Positions 12,713-24,829 of a stretch of DNA of 64,000 nucleotides are shown here, in pieces (within the stretch, counting starts at the first letter, position 1; each line of letters opens with the position of its first letter). This DNA is from Perilla frutescens (taxonomy: Eukaryota; Streptophyta; Magnoliopsida; Lamiales; Lamiaceae): the NCBI GenBank assembly GCA_026008535.1, contig BRKX01000014.1, forward strand, positions 54,051,006 through 54,115,005. The letters run 5' to 3'. The position numbers were made by a program, and so were the translations under genes. The notes beneath the pieces were generated by a model. It was not told where the DNA came from and did no database searches. It saw only the letters and a program-made list of their open reading frames with translations.

Positions 12713-13334
12713 GTATTTATTTTTTGGGAGAAAAATATAAAATTAAAAAAATCGGACATGTGGGCTCCACACGCCGCTGGACTGAGATATTGGTACAACA
12801 CTGTTGTACCGAATACAATCCCTAAATACATTATGATAACTATTCAATCTCTTCAAGTAAGTCAATATATCTAAAGTTGTATAATGTGTTAATAATGCAA
12901 ATGGCAAGGTGTTTTGCTATTGAATTAAAGATAATTTTTTGTAATAGAAATAATAAAAGAATTTCTATAAATAGTTAGAAAAGAAAAGAGAAAAGTTTAG
13001 AGAGTGCATGTGTGCATTATAAATCTAGAAAAATAGAGAAAATACAAATGAACAAATGATTAGAAATTAGAAGCGATCCATATAAATTAATTTAAACCAC
13101 ACGATAAGTTAGTTTAGTGTTAAATAAATGACTTAAGCTATCTATATATATGCAGTATAGTGAATGTACTTCAGTAATTAAAAAAAGAATTAAAAGTTAA
13201 GAGATCGAAAATGGGTAGTAAAAAATTTATATAAAAAAAAAGGAGTTAGTCTTACGGTGTAAAATATGTTATAAGTATGAAATCTATTGGACCTTGCACT
13301 TTCACACACTCCACCAATGGGCAGTCCTGAGTCA

Positions 13335-13700
13335 AATAACCAAAACAAAATAAAAAAATATGTTATTATTTATTTATAATATAAAAAAATAAATGTGTTT
13401 GTGTTGCATTAGTTCATTAACACCACCTTCGTTGCTAAAAATTATTTGGGCCATGTCTAGAACCCGATCAAAATAATCAATTTGGGAGAATACACACTAA
13501 ACTCCATGCTTTCCTAAGTTTAATAACCAAAACAAAATAAAAAATATATTATTATATATTTATAATAAAAAAAATAAATATATATGTATTATATTAGTAC
13601 ATTACCACGACCTCTGTTGCTAAAAATTATTTGGCCATGTGTAGAACCCAATCAAAATAATCAAATTGGGAGAGTACACAATAAACTCCATGCTTTTATT
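13335..13700. repeat. Two-copy tandem repeat, about 187 bp unit
   Basis: Both units begin AATAACCAAAACAAAATAAA (13335 and 13522) and share GTTGCTAAAAATTATTTGG, AATCAAATTGGGAGA-type blocks and AAACTCCATGCTTT at the end. This is clearly a local direct duplication. Confidence 0.75.
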
Positions 13701-14569
13701 AGATCGAACTTCTATTAAAAAGAATATTAAATATTTTATAATATAATTTTCCTTAACAAAAAATAAATGTATAAAAAATTTACCATAGACCGGAAAGGAA
13801 TGGGTGATTGTGTTGGTCTAGTCTCTCATCCCAAATGATTACGATGTGGTCTGGCCCCACATGCCATGTATGAAGAACATATTTTATATGATACTAGTGT
13901 ATTTCATATACAATATATGAAAATTTGTCAACACATTTTAAATTTAAGGGGTGTATTGGATAGAGAGTTTGTAAAATTTTTTTGGACTTTCAAAATCTGG
14001 ATGTATTCAATTCAGACTTTTAAAAGTTTTAAAAAATCCAGAGGTATTCAACATGGATTTTAAAATGTCTTAAAAAATCCAGATGTATTCAAAACTCCAT
14101 AGATTTTAAAATATTAGTGGTTCTATTGGATTTCACCTCAAAATCACCTAAAAAATACAAAGAATGAAATCCGACTTTTGCCCATGAGATTTTAATGGAT
14201 TCGTAAACCTCAGCGCCAGGTGCGATCCAGCGGCCGCTGAGTCATTTAGCATCGAACACCCCAGCACGCGGTGTACTTCAGCGGTCGCTAGGAATAAGTC
14301 GGTTAGTATGTTAGCCCCGGCTGAGGTCCAGCCGGGGCTAGACCGAATTGAATCTTTTTTATCTAGTTCGAATCGATGCTCTTCATCTGATCTGGGCAGA
14401 GTTGTTGTTTGGGGACTGTTTCTGATTGCTTGTAATATCAAAAAATGTTGCATTGTTGGACATCACGAGTTGAAGTAAGTTGAGTTTAGTTGTTCACTGA
14501 TCTAGATCTTCACCTGTTCAAATTTCTGAAAAAAAAGTACAAAAAAATTGATAGATCAAGCAATAGAAT

Positions 14570-15303
14570 ATGGTGGAGGAGGGGAATGAATCGCAGTTCG
14601 TTTGCAAGTTGTGCAGCAAGAGATTCCCATGTGGGAAGTCGCTATGGGGTCACATGAGGTCTCATGTAGTGGCGAATTCAGCTGAATTTGAGGAAAAAGT
14701 TGAGTTGAGCATGAAGAAGAATCATCATCCACTAGTCAGTGAATTTGGGAATTTGCAGGCTGCAGCAATCCGGCTATGGCTTGAGGGAGAACCCGAAGAA
14801 GACGTGGCAAGTTGTGGATTCGCGACTGCCATTGCCGCAGGAGATGTGGGAAAAGGTTTCAGTCGATGAAGGCATTGTGTGGTCACATGGCTTGCCATTC
14901 AGATAAGGATAAAGGGATTGCTAAGGATGATCATGATCTTTCTTGGACGAGTGAGAATCATAAAATGGTGTTTGATAGTCAGTCTGATATAGAAGTTGAG
15001 GAGAAGTTTAGGCCTAGAACTAGATCATCTAAGAGTAGGAGGTGCAAGAAAGTTGTTGAGGATTTGCCTTTTGTGCTGGCTAATAATGGCTCATCTTCGA
15101 TTTTTGAGATTGATGGACAGAAACAAGAGGAGGTTGCTAAGTGTTTGATGATGTTTTCAAGGGATTCTGGGATCAAAGGTGGTGTGAATGTGCTAAGGCT
15201 GAGGAGGAATGGTGGATTGAAGCCACAAATGAGCTTGAAACTCATCAAGAGTTGGAGAAATGCGTTGAGCAAATCGAGCAAGGGAGACCCGTATAATGTG
15301 TAA
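14570..15303 (+). pseudogene. C2H2 zinc-finger (ZAT-like) gene, frameshifted and truncated by the solo LTR
   Basis: Three consecutive frames are needed. Frame 1 (from ATG 14570) gives the first finger FVCKLCSKRFPCGKSLWGHMRSH. The middle piece (14769 to about 14840) gives SGYGLRENPKKTWQVVDS, the conserved linker of ZAT-type repressors. The last frame (about 14820 to 15303) gives the second finger RRRCGKRFQSMKALCGHMACH and a basic C-terminal part. Two single-base-type frameshifts separate them. The second finger also has C-x3-C spacing instead of C-x2-C. ZAT genes are normally intronless and no splice sites fit, so this looks like a broken gene unless the indels are assembly errors. The stop at 15301-15303 comes from the LTR (TGTAAC). 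Before insertion the frame continued into 18625 onward (Asp/Gly-rich, then MSSRSFTFSQN). The gene lies wholly inside the TIR element, so it was probably captured. Confidence 0.75.
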
Positions 15304-18300
15304 CACCCCAGATTTTCGATTAAGGTTTAGAGGATTCTTAATGATAATTAAGGAGTTAAGGAATAAAATTAATTAAGGTTAATTGAGGTCAGATGTCAGT
15401 CACGACTTTAAGGGTCAGTTTTCGTGAAAATCATCTTTTCGGAAAATTTGATATTAATTCTTTTATGGCCATTCGTGGTCTCGTTAGAAAGGTTTTAACT
15501 CAAGGAGTATGCTGGTGTTTTCGGATTTTAATTCTAAAGTCAATTGAGTTCCCGGTGATGAAAAGCGTATTTAAAAGATGAATGAATAGTAACTTTTGCG
15601 TGCGTTCGTGTTTTGAGAAATTTACGAAATCCTCCTCGTTGATCTGAGTCTAGTTTTGTCAGGCCCCTCTTATGGGAAATGACCCAAGGATTCCGTTGGC
15701 GTTCACGGATTACCATTCTGAGGTCAATCGAACGCTCGGGAGCAAAATCTGTCAGTCTGAGTGAATAGTAAAAAGTAATTCCAAAAAGGGAATCTTTGCT
15801 CGTCTTTCTTCAGACGACTCCGTCTTTCTCACGAATCAAGTTGGTTCACTAGTATTCGAGCCAACGAGTCTCTCGGTATTTTTAGATTTCGTGTCTGAGG
15901 TTATTTGGACCTCGACATCGAATAAAACAGCTTTTAACCAAACCCGGGGTAACTTTTGCAGTATGCTTGCACTGAAGTGGCTTCCCTTGGAAGCCAAAGC
16001 TTTTCCTATAAATAAAGCATCACCCTTTTAGCTTACATTGCTCATTTGTCATCTATTTCACTTCTAAGTCGAGAGGGTGAGAAGCTTTGAAAGCCGAGAA
16101 AGTTCTGTCGAAGTAAAAAGTGTTCTTCATGAGTGTTCTTCAAGACGACGAGCGGAGTGGCGTGGAAGAGATGCGGTGAGGGAAGGTACTAGGGGTGCCG
16201 TTGGGTTGTAGCGGGTGGCTCTGCCGCCGTTGCAACTCGACGAGACGCCGAGCTAGCCACCTTCCTTCGACGCACCTAACCCCGTCCATTCTTGTTCGTC
16301 GGTCTCGATCTCCATTTCTTTTTCCGTCTTTAAATCTCCGCATTTACTTTCCGTTCTTTACGTTCTTCACGTTCTTCATTATTGCTCGTTTACCTTCCGT
16401 CTAAGTAATATTTCAGTTTTTATTGAAGTTCCAAGTTAATAACGTTTGCGTAATATTTCTCGCTTTATTCTTGTCGTTATTATTCTTGAGATTAGCCCCG
16501 TTTATTCCGTTTAAATTCCGTTCAAGCTATATTTAGAGATTTCGTCGTCATTCTAAATATTTAAAGAGGATTATCGTGTTTACGTCGTTATAATGCCAAA
16601 ATTCTTTTTAAAGTGAAAAAGCATGTTATTGCATGTTAAATTCATGTACGTTGTTTTTATAAAAATTTGGGTTAATTGTTCTTCGTGTTCGTCGAAGAAA
16701 TCAACGAACACGAAGAACACGTTGAAGAAACCCAGTAGAAGAGAGAGAAAGAAAAGGAGCCCCGCGGGGGGGTGCGCCGCCGCGCCACACCCCCCTCGGC
16801 CGCGCCTTGCCCGCCGGGGCAAGGCAGCCCCGCGGCGGCAGGGAGCCCGCCGGGACAGGTGGCCCCGCGGCGGGGGGAGCCCGCCGGCGCCCATGTGCGC
16901 CGCGGCGGCCCCCCTTCTCCGTGTTGTTTTTCCGCCGTTTCTTTTCGGCTATTTTCGTACCCTCTTCCCGAGCTTTTCAAGCTTTTCAAGTCGTGTTATT
17001 TCCAAGTTATTTTCAAGTTAATTTTTAGAGAAGCCATCAAGATATTCTCAATTTATTTCGAGTAATCTATTCAAGTTATTCTTTGTCTAAAAATTGGGAA
17101 ATCAAGTCGAGATGTTCTTTAAATAAATTCTTTTCGAAATTTATAAAGTCATAAAGTCGTGCAATCTGTAAATAAGTCTTAGATCTTAGTCTTCGAGTAA
17201 AATGTCATTATTTCTCGATTTAGATAGTTAATTTCTTCGAAGAAGGTCGCTAAATCGATGATTTGACTTTTGTAGGAGGAAGTGAGTCTCGTAGGAATTC
17301 GGAGAAGGATCATCAACTCATTGCTTCATCTTCTGTCAAATAATCGAGGTGGGTAAATCTATACTCATCTAAAGTTTGAGCTAATAAGCTCTAGAAGCAT
17401 GTTAGGACAAATGAAATATTCAATAAAGCATTTTTGCTCTGCCTGATCGATCTCTGTACAAGGAAATGAAAGAAATAAAAGAAGTTATATGCATGATTAT
17501 ATTGAATTGTTATTTAAGTTAGACAAAGTAAAGGAAGTTAGTATAAGCTAAGTGAGCTCTCAAGTATGTTTAGATATGCTAGAATTGTTTATTTACAATT
17601 TAGGCTAGCATGAGGTGTTTAGAATTGCTTTATTTGCAATCGATGTTTATCCGCGTTCATTTCTTCGTATTTGAATGCTTATGCTTGTTAAAGCTCGTAT
17701 AGTTAAAGATTAAGGATTTGCCTTGTTAGGGTAGCTTTAACCCTTTGTAGGCCGAGATCATGTAGTAATAAGGTATTAGCATTAGACCTTGTTCTAAGCT
17801 TGGTATTGCTAGCAAGAATAGGAAGAGAAGGAACCTAGCTTTCACTTAAGCAGGATTTGAGCTCAGAATTATTAAGGTAGTCTCTGCTAGGTTTTTCCCT
17901 CGCAAACTCATTCGGGTATTTGAGGTAATCCCTCTTCTATCCTATGGCATGCCTAAGGGTACAGTTGACATCAGGTTTGAGCCAAGGTTGGGCCCAAAAG
18001 TAAATAAAAGGTTTTGCGGATATGGAGAGGGCTTTTGCGTTTTGCTCTCCATATACCGCCAGTTCATTGTTGGATATTTCTCAAGTTATTAAAGAAGTTT
18101 TCATTAAAAACCCACTGAGTACATTAGTGCTCACGCCCTCTTTTTCAAATGTTTTCAGGTTGAGATGCTGAGGATGATGGTGGATGTGGATGTGGGTTGG
18201 CTGCCAAGATTGTTTTGCTATTATATAAGCTTCTTGAAATCCCATTATGTGTTCTGCTACTCTGATTAATTCTTTCTAAATTCCGTTCAAGGTTCTATTA

Positions 18301-18619
18301 TGATTATTCGAGATTCTAAGAATATCTCCAGACGATTATATATATATAAGATGCATATTAAGTTTATTTCCGCTTTCCGAGTATGATCTCATTTCACCTA
18401 TAAAAGAGTCTATGCTTGTTGGTATCTGATTAGTTAGCCGTTTTATTCCGCTAAAGCATGTGTCCTTCTTAATCAAGTAAACCCGAATATCATCAACTAT
18501 CTTCAAAGCGTATCTTTATTCTTAAACTTCTTTGTTAATCTCCTGAATTTACTCGTTAAATCCCTTAATAACACCCCGTCCCCATTCGTTAATCCCTATC
18601 TCGGGACCGGGCTGTTACA
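15299..18619. mobile_element. Solo LTR, 3.3 kb, with 5-bp TSD TAATG
   Basis: It starts TGTAACACCCC and ends CCGGGCTGTTACA, a complementary LTR pair of ends (TG...CA). It is flanked by exact TAATG duplications (15294-15298 and 18620-18624). No primer-binding site, polypurine tract, gag or pol is present, and no second copy of the terminus occurs inside, so it is a solo LTR rather than a full element. A CCTATAAATAAAG box near 16007-16019 is a plausible LTR promoter. The length and TGTAACACCCC start are typical of large plant Gypsy-type LTRs; the superfamily is inferred. Confidence 0.85.
16757..16918. other. Extremely GC-rich block inside the solo LTR
   Basis: About 160 bases are close to 85 percent G+C by eye, within AT-rich DNA. 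The block is built from repeated CCCCGCGG, CCGCCGG and GCGGCGG words that can pair with each other. Long frames cross it on both strands only because stop codons are rare in such DNA, so I do not call them genes. It lies downstream of the LTR TATA box, so it may sit in the transcribed leader. Confidence 0.8.
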
Positions 18620-18895
18620 TAATGACGATGATGGTGATGGATTAATGTCTTCAAGATCTTTTACTTTCTCCCAAAATATGCCGCAGCTGGATACCAACGC
18701 TCGCTGGGTTACGCATCGATCGCTAGCTGTGTTTCAGCGAGCGCTGGGAAAAATGATTTCAAATCCGGTAAAATCGTCACAAATCCATTTACAAATCAAG
18801 GGAGACTCCATGTGGAGTCAATGGATTTTCTAAATCCATGGACCTTTTAAAGTCCAAAAAAATCTATTAAAATCTGGATCCAATACACTCCCTAA

Positions 18896-20817
18896 AGTTT
18901 GATAATAGTTAGAATGTTGGCTGCAATAGTATTAATATATAATAAGAAATAATTATAACTTTATCAAATGATTGTTTACATATATAAAATTATATTTGTG
19001 ATTTTTCAAATATATCCATAAACACATTTAGAATGTATTTAATGTTTCTAAACTGAAACAATTGAAGATCTATATGCACTCATTGTGTATAAACACAAAC
19101 CACATAGTAAGACAAAATTGAATAATTTCCTTATTTTATAGATTTAAAATATAAAATATATTTTATTGACATAGTTTGCCGGAAATTTATGTGTCATTTT
19201 TGTAAAAAATAAAATAAAAATATGAAAATAATAATTTACATGTGTGACTTAAATTTCTTTATACCAATTAAAAAATAAAGATTGAGCCTAATTCTACATA
19301 ATGAGAGAATCAATGAGAATGAGAAAGGGAGAAGCATTCGCCTCTCATTTTGCGTATACCCCAACGCCAATATCCCTTGCTTTCGTAGAGTTCTCTTCAT
19401 GAATTCAACCCGATTCCCCCTCCGCCACCTTCAAACCAATTCTCTATCATCTCATGTTTGGCTCGATTAAAGTTCGTTTGAGTTCAGCTAAATAGGTAAT
19501 CAAACAACCTCAAATATAATATTTAAAGCGCGATATAATTTCGAACAAGGCTCGATATATGTATGTTCAAACTCGACTTGACCCGACCCATTTATAGCCC
19601 TAGTTCTGATGCCAAAAACACTAGATCGCGAATTTAATTTATGTTGCAGGGAAGTGTCGAAGAACACGAGTGAAATCCATTGATTCTTAACAAGAGATAA
19701 TGGAAGATATATGAAAACACAAATTCATTTGATTCATACAAATACCGAACACAAAATGGAACAAACTTTAGTTTTCAATATATCAAAATCAACCACTATA
19801 AGAATAAGAAAATATCACTATTTATACTATTAAAATCATAATAAAGATTAAAACTTCTATCCATACTGCAAATAAAAAGGCTAAGTCCACAATCGATCTC
19901 GAATTAAGTGATTTATGTCAACATATATATTTTCCTCCAAAATATCCAAAATAAGAACAAACAATTATTTCCCATATTAGCATTTAATTTGAACTCTTTC
20001 AACCACAAGTGGGAATATCATGAAGGCTACAACTTAAAAAATTATGTGCAAGAAATTGAATTAATTTCAATTTGGGAATTTTGGCCAAATTTCATCCACA
20101 AGGAACACTTGTCTTTTGGTAGTCTAGAAAGCCAAACCATAATAAAAGGCCCCATATTTCTTTTAGGTGAATTGCTTCCACTTTTTAGTTATAAAATCTT
20201 TGGATTTAAAAATTTGGAATATTTATTTCTCTCTTTTTAAGGATGCTATCTCGTTGCATATCAATATCAAAGGCTCCTCCATAATAAATTACATACATAA
20301 ATATTATTTGTACGTTTCAAAAAATGTAAGATATTGCAAACTCTAGTAATTTTAATAGTTTCGTTCATCATTATTACATTTATATATTTTAGATGAATAG
20401 TTACGATTATTGATAAAATAAATGTACGGCAAGTCAATTATTTTTAATTGTCGAAAATTTTGTGCGGATTCAAATAACTTCTCTCTTAATTTGGTTCGTC
20501 GAAGTACCAATTGTGTGGCACATGATTTAGCCGGCTGCTCATGATTTTTTAAACCCTTATTGTTAGGTTGAGTCTCCACCTTCTGTAATAAGTCTTCTTG
20601 ATAATTCGTGTTCTTGTGCTTCTTAATAAAAATATTAGTATTTGGTTGTAAATAAAATAAAAAAAAATGTTGGCAAATGGACGGACAATGAATGATTTAG
20701 ATATTGAATGTTTGAACTCCAAACAAACACACACACACACATTATATATATATATATATGTCTAAAAAAAATCAATTGTCAAATTAAAGTAAAATTGAAG
20801 AATAACATTAAAATTAA
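18896..20817. other. Gene-free region
   Basis: Low-complexity AT-rich DNA. Around 19600-19760 a stretch with CTGATGCCAAAAACAC and ATGGAAGATATATGAAAACAC resembles decayed retroelement sequence, but I cannot define its ends. The open stretch at 19908-20240 lacks any recognisable motif. Confidence 0.5.
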
Positions 20818-21599
20818 GGGTTAATTGGTTTAAATATCACGAACTATTCATGATTTCTGATTTTTAACACGAACTTTAAAATGTTGTCTCCACAACATGA
20901 ACTTACATTTTTTTGTAATTACAACATCAGTTCAAAATTGAGTGCAATTATGAGCACAAAAATTATACGAAATACTTAAATTTTTTTTCTTATTTTTTCC
21001 CGTAATACATTGATACAATTTTATTTCTCATGTATGTTTTATTTTATTAACATTAAAAATTTGGTGTAAATTAAGTTAGTATTTTATCTGTGAGAGGTAC
21101 GAGTATAAATTATTTATAAACACAAATAAATAATTACAAAACTTCTGAGATTGAGTGAATAATTACGAAAAATAAAAACATAAAAAATTATATGAAAATG
21201 GAGTTTAAATAAATATTCGACATGTAATATAATCAATTTTTTAGATGACAATGTGAATCTGTTAGATTTATTTATAGAATGGCAATACTGAATAATATTA
21301 CAAACACATGTAAATAAAATGTAAAATGCATCATGAAATATGTAAGTATTTCATGATGTTATAATTGCAAAAAAAATAATGTTATAATTGCAAAAGAAAT
21401 GTAAGTTTATGTTGTACGTATAACATTTTAAAATAGATTAAGTATTTCATATAATTTTTGTGCTTGTAATTGTACTCAATTTTGAACTGGTGTTGTAGTT
21501 ACAAAAAAATGTAAGTTTGTGTTGTGGAGGCAACATTTTAAAGTTCGTGTTAAAAACCAGAAATCATGAATAGTTCGTGATATTTAAACTAATTAACCC
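20818..21599. mobile_element. Mutator-type MITE with long TIRs and perfect 9-bp TSD
   Basis: The element begins GGGTTAATTGGTTTAAATAT and ends ATATTTAAACTAATTAACCC. About 160 bases at each end are inverted copies of each other, including ATCACGAACTATTCATGATTT and its complement. The 9-bp sequence TAAAATTAA flanks both sides (20809-20817 and 21600-21608). Nine-base duplications and long TIRs are the signature of Mutator-like elements. There is no coding capacity. Confidence 0.85.
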
Positions 21600-22282
21600 T
21601 AAAATTAATGGCTATACAACAAAAGGTTGATAAAATATCTCACGTGGGCCTGTGACAGATTCATGCATGTTGTCTGTAGACATTTGAGTTTCATACTTAT
21701 CCATTACAACTTTATTATAAGAAATTAAGGTACAATAAATTTAATAACCCAAGTTTTCTATTTTTTTAATAATAAAACTCTAATTTATACTAATATTTTA
21801 CTAATAGCAACGCGATCTTAATATTTTGATTCATTCAAAGTTTTATCCCGTTAAATTTTTCGATAACTGAAAGTGGACTTAAATATTAAGAATGGAAGTA
21901 GAGGAAGCTGTGTTATAAAATATTCAATAAGAACAAGTAGTTCAATTATGTTCGTTTCTTGATTTAAGTAATTTAATAATTTGTATTATTTTCTTGATTT
22001 AAGAATCGCAATAATCTACGATGGAATAATGTGTTCATTCTCTCCCTAACACGTTGCCGGTTTGTTGGCACAACAAAAGCTTTTATTTATTTTTTTATTT
22101 ATTTGGTAACATCTAGCTTTGTTTCGAACAAAAGTTTAGACAAAAACACTAATTAAATATTAATTGGAAAAAGGGACAAGGCGATGAAATTAAATATTAG
22201 TTTGTTCCTTCAAAAATAAAATTATCTTTAACAAACTTTTAGGCGATATTTAAGCTACAAAATAATATATATACATACATAC

Positions 22283-22314
<32 letters not shown>

Positions 22315-22344
22315 TCTCATTAGATATCTAATTTTTAAGGAAAA

Positions 22345-22372
22345 CTAGCATATCACCAGTGCGATGCAGTAT
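22345..22372 (-). mobile_element. Possible Helitron 3' end (minus strand)
   Basis: Read on the minus strand this is TGCATCGCACTGGTGATATGCTAG followed by T: a short GC-containing potential hairpin then CTAG|T. That is the form of many plant Helitron termini. A related end is seen at about 55355-55382 on the plus strand. The 5' end could not be located. Confidence 0.35.
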
Positions 22373-23778
22373 TCGATTGTCATGATATATGTTATATAAA
22401 TTATTGATTATAAGTACAAAAAATAATTGTGTTGATAAAAAAATATTTATTGAAAATTAATTAGATTAAATTAAATTTTGATTCCAAATTGTATGTAGAT
22501 AAATAAAGATTTATGCTACTAATAAAATGAATTCAAATAATTTCTTGCATATGTAATTGTACATGGATTGTTATTATATTTTATCACATATTAAAATTTT
22601 CATACTACTACATTTTTGGTTGTGGAAATATCAACATAAAGTTGACTATAACTGGGAATAATTTTTTTTATAAAAAGTCCCAATTGAGATAATGATAAAT
22701 AAACATATTGAATAGTTGATAATTTAGAAAATACATACAAATAAAATTAATTATGAACATTAATAAATCATTTATAAGAAAAAGAAATAATGAAATTAAT
22801 GTGTTAAACATGTATATTAAGGCCCCTCATTAGATATATATCTATTAAAAAGAAAACTAAATGCATGATTTTGGAGTTCCACTTTAGATTAATAATTTTA
22901 GTTATTCAAATTCTAAACCGATAACTTTTATCTTTCAGATCATTAATACTGGTAGATAAATTATATTTCAGATCTTAAATCGATAAAACTCTCAATTGAT
23001 ACTATTAATAGACTAATAACGTAGAATAGTGATAAATTATTAACGAATAATGTAATCATACCGCATTACATACATTATTACACGTATAATAATTTTGCGA
23101 TCTCTCTATAATTTTCAAATGTCATCGCTATTTAGTCTATAGTCAAATAACGGGAAAAATGTACAAATTGGATGTGTAGTTAATATCATTAATTTAGAGT
23201 TTAGAATTACCTACGATCACTAGTCGTATAGGTGCGTTATGAATTGTTCGACTTAATACATCAACAACGTTAAATAAATTTCAATAAAAACAAATACATT
23301 AATATGGACAAATATGTCTAATCATTTGAAATCGTTTAAGCATTTTTAAAATAAAATCGTTAATTCAAAACTATAACTCTAAACATTATACTAGAATCAA
23401 AATTTAATAATTTTGAAATTATATCATTACCAATAATATTCGAACACAAAATGGAATTGAAATCCAATCATAGAATTTGTCAAAATTGGTGTGAAGAAAG
23501 CGACCGGGTGAAAATTCACTGACCAATCAAGACTCAAATGGGTCCAAATAAATACATTTCCGCTCCCACCAAAAGGTGTCTTTACCCTCGAAAGTTCGTC
23601 AAATTGTTCGAGATTCAGATTCAAACATTATTAAAATTATAAATATTTTATTAAATATTAATTTGGATTTGCATCTTGACTCGTTGAACGATTTGATCCA
23701 AAATTATGTTTATCGTATGTGATTATATATTTCATTAAGGTTTTTATAGCGATTTATTATGAACAGGTCTTATGCGCA

Positions 23779-24046
23779 CATCAGACGGTCAACGCGTTGA
23801 TCAAAAAACACATCAAAATCAATATAATTCGTAACACTAAAAAAGTATCACTCAAAAGCTCAAAAAGTATCACTTGTATCATTAAAAAGTATCATCCAAA
23901 AAAATAAATAAAGAAAAACGTTGTCAAAATCAGTATCAATTGTAACACTAAAAAGTATCACTCAAAATTCAAAAAAATATCACTTGTATGCCTAAAAAGT
24001 TTCACCTATTCCGACGATTCTTTTAATCAACGCGCTGATCGTCTCA
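23779..24046. mobile_element. Small TIR element containing AAGTATCAC repeats
   Basis: The left CAGACGGTCAACGCGTTGATC and the right ATCAACGCGCTGATCGTCTC are imperfect inverted repeats. Between them the words AAAAAGTATCAC(T/C) recur about eight times in A-rich DNA, also in a rough two-unit order (both containing AGTATCACTCAAAA and TATCACTTGTAT). The family is unknown. Confidence 0.5.
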
Positions 24047-24829
24047 TATCTTATTATGTACATGAAAATTTACGATTTATTATTTTTTGTTTGTGAGATT
24101 TATTAATTTTTACGATATTTATTCAGAACATACTTACGATTACATTTATCCGCGCGTGTGTACCGAGTTCGGGTCCCACACCCCGGAAAATTCTCAAGTA
24201 AACGCCGGCACTCTCTAGAAAAACTAGTTCTATTCTTTCATGTCCAAATCAATTTGACTTGTATATTAAATTTGACTAAATTTTTTTTTTAAAATTGACT
24301 TATTAAATGATACATAATCTAATGCAAATTGGAATTAGACATATAGGGTTGTTTAGCGACTTACATAGGATAACAATACTTTTTATGTTCTTTGACAATG
24401 TTGAGAAATTATTTAGTTTTAGGGGGGGAAATAAATAAATAGATGGGACCGAGTTTGTATCGGACTATCATTTTCATTAGAAATTTACATATTTTTACGA
24501 TTATAACACCAATAACTTTTTTAATTAATTAAAATAAAATTAAACGTCATTTTTCACACATGCACGTCATATATACAAGTCATGTAATGTTTAATATTAA
24601 ATTAGCTTTAATTCATCGGAATAGTCATTGATGTTTTAATCGTAAAAATTTTAGTGTTATTATTAAGATTTAAAAATCATGTTTAAAATCAACAATTGAT
24701 GAAACATTATGATTTCAGATGTAATTAATTCTATATATATATATATGTGTGTGTGTGTATTCTCCATCATCAATATTAATGGTCATCGGGCTGACGACAA
24801 ATAAACCTATAAAAAAATAATAAAAACAA

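Larger units (their letters stand above)
11475..13948. other. Gene-free region with two tandem duplications
   Basis: No coding frame is supported. Apart from the tandem repeats at 12466-12712 and 13335-13700 and a dispersed repeat at about 13014-13160 (related to 30690-30840), the sequence is AT-rich and unremarkable. Confidence 0.6.
13949..18892. mobile_element. TIR element carrying a zinc-finger gene, split by a solo LTR
   Basis: The left end is GGGGTGTATTGGAT and the right end, on the other strand, is GGGAGTGTATTGGAT. TAA lies directly outside both ends (13946-13948 and 18893-18895). Subterminal sequence is also related in inverted orientation: TTTTTGGACTTT plus several AAAATCCAGAT/GGTATTCAA blocks on the left, and the same words on the right. 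GC-rich CAGCGG/CAGCGAGCGCT words occur inside both ends. Without the solo LTR and one target copy the element is about 1.6 kb. A G-rich TIR with a 3-bp TAA duplication suits PIF/Harbinger. A 9-bp comparison (TAAATTTAA versus TAAAGTTTG) is 6/9, so a decayed Mutator-like origin is not excluded. No transposase is visible, so it is non-autonomous. Confidence 0.6.
21609..24820. other. Gene-free AT-rich region
   Basis: No coding frame supported. It contains an (AT/AC)n microsatellite at about 22264-22313, a possible Helitron end at 22345, a small TIR element with AAGTATCAC repeats (23779-24046), and otherwise AT-rich sequence. Confidence 0.55.

Noticed and set aside
16580..17065. Several overlapping long frames on both strands across the GC-rich LTR block
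   Set aside because: They exist because stop codons are rare in GC-rich DNA; composition is Pro/Arg/Ala low-complexity, they overlap on both strands and lie inside a solo LTR.
15299..18619. Complete LTR retrotransposon
   Set aside because: No internal LTR pair, primer-binding site, polypurine tract or gag/pol remnants; a TGGTATCTGATTAG near 18420 is not a primer-binding site in position or sequence.
18645..18833. Separate small gene beginning MSSRSFTFSQNMPQ
   Set aside because: It is in frame with the zinc-finger pseudogene across the excised solo LTR and runs into the subterminal repeat of the TIR element; a continuation, not a new gene.
19908..20240. 110-codon plus-strand frame
   Set aside because: No clear ATG context, no motif, AT-rich composition; may be decayed retroelement sequence but cannot be supported.
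23427..23624. 65-codon minus-strand frame
   Set aside because: Short, no domain recognised and no splice partner found.
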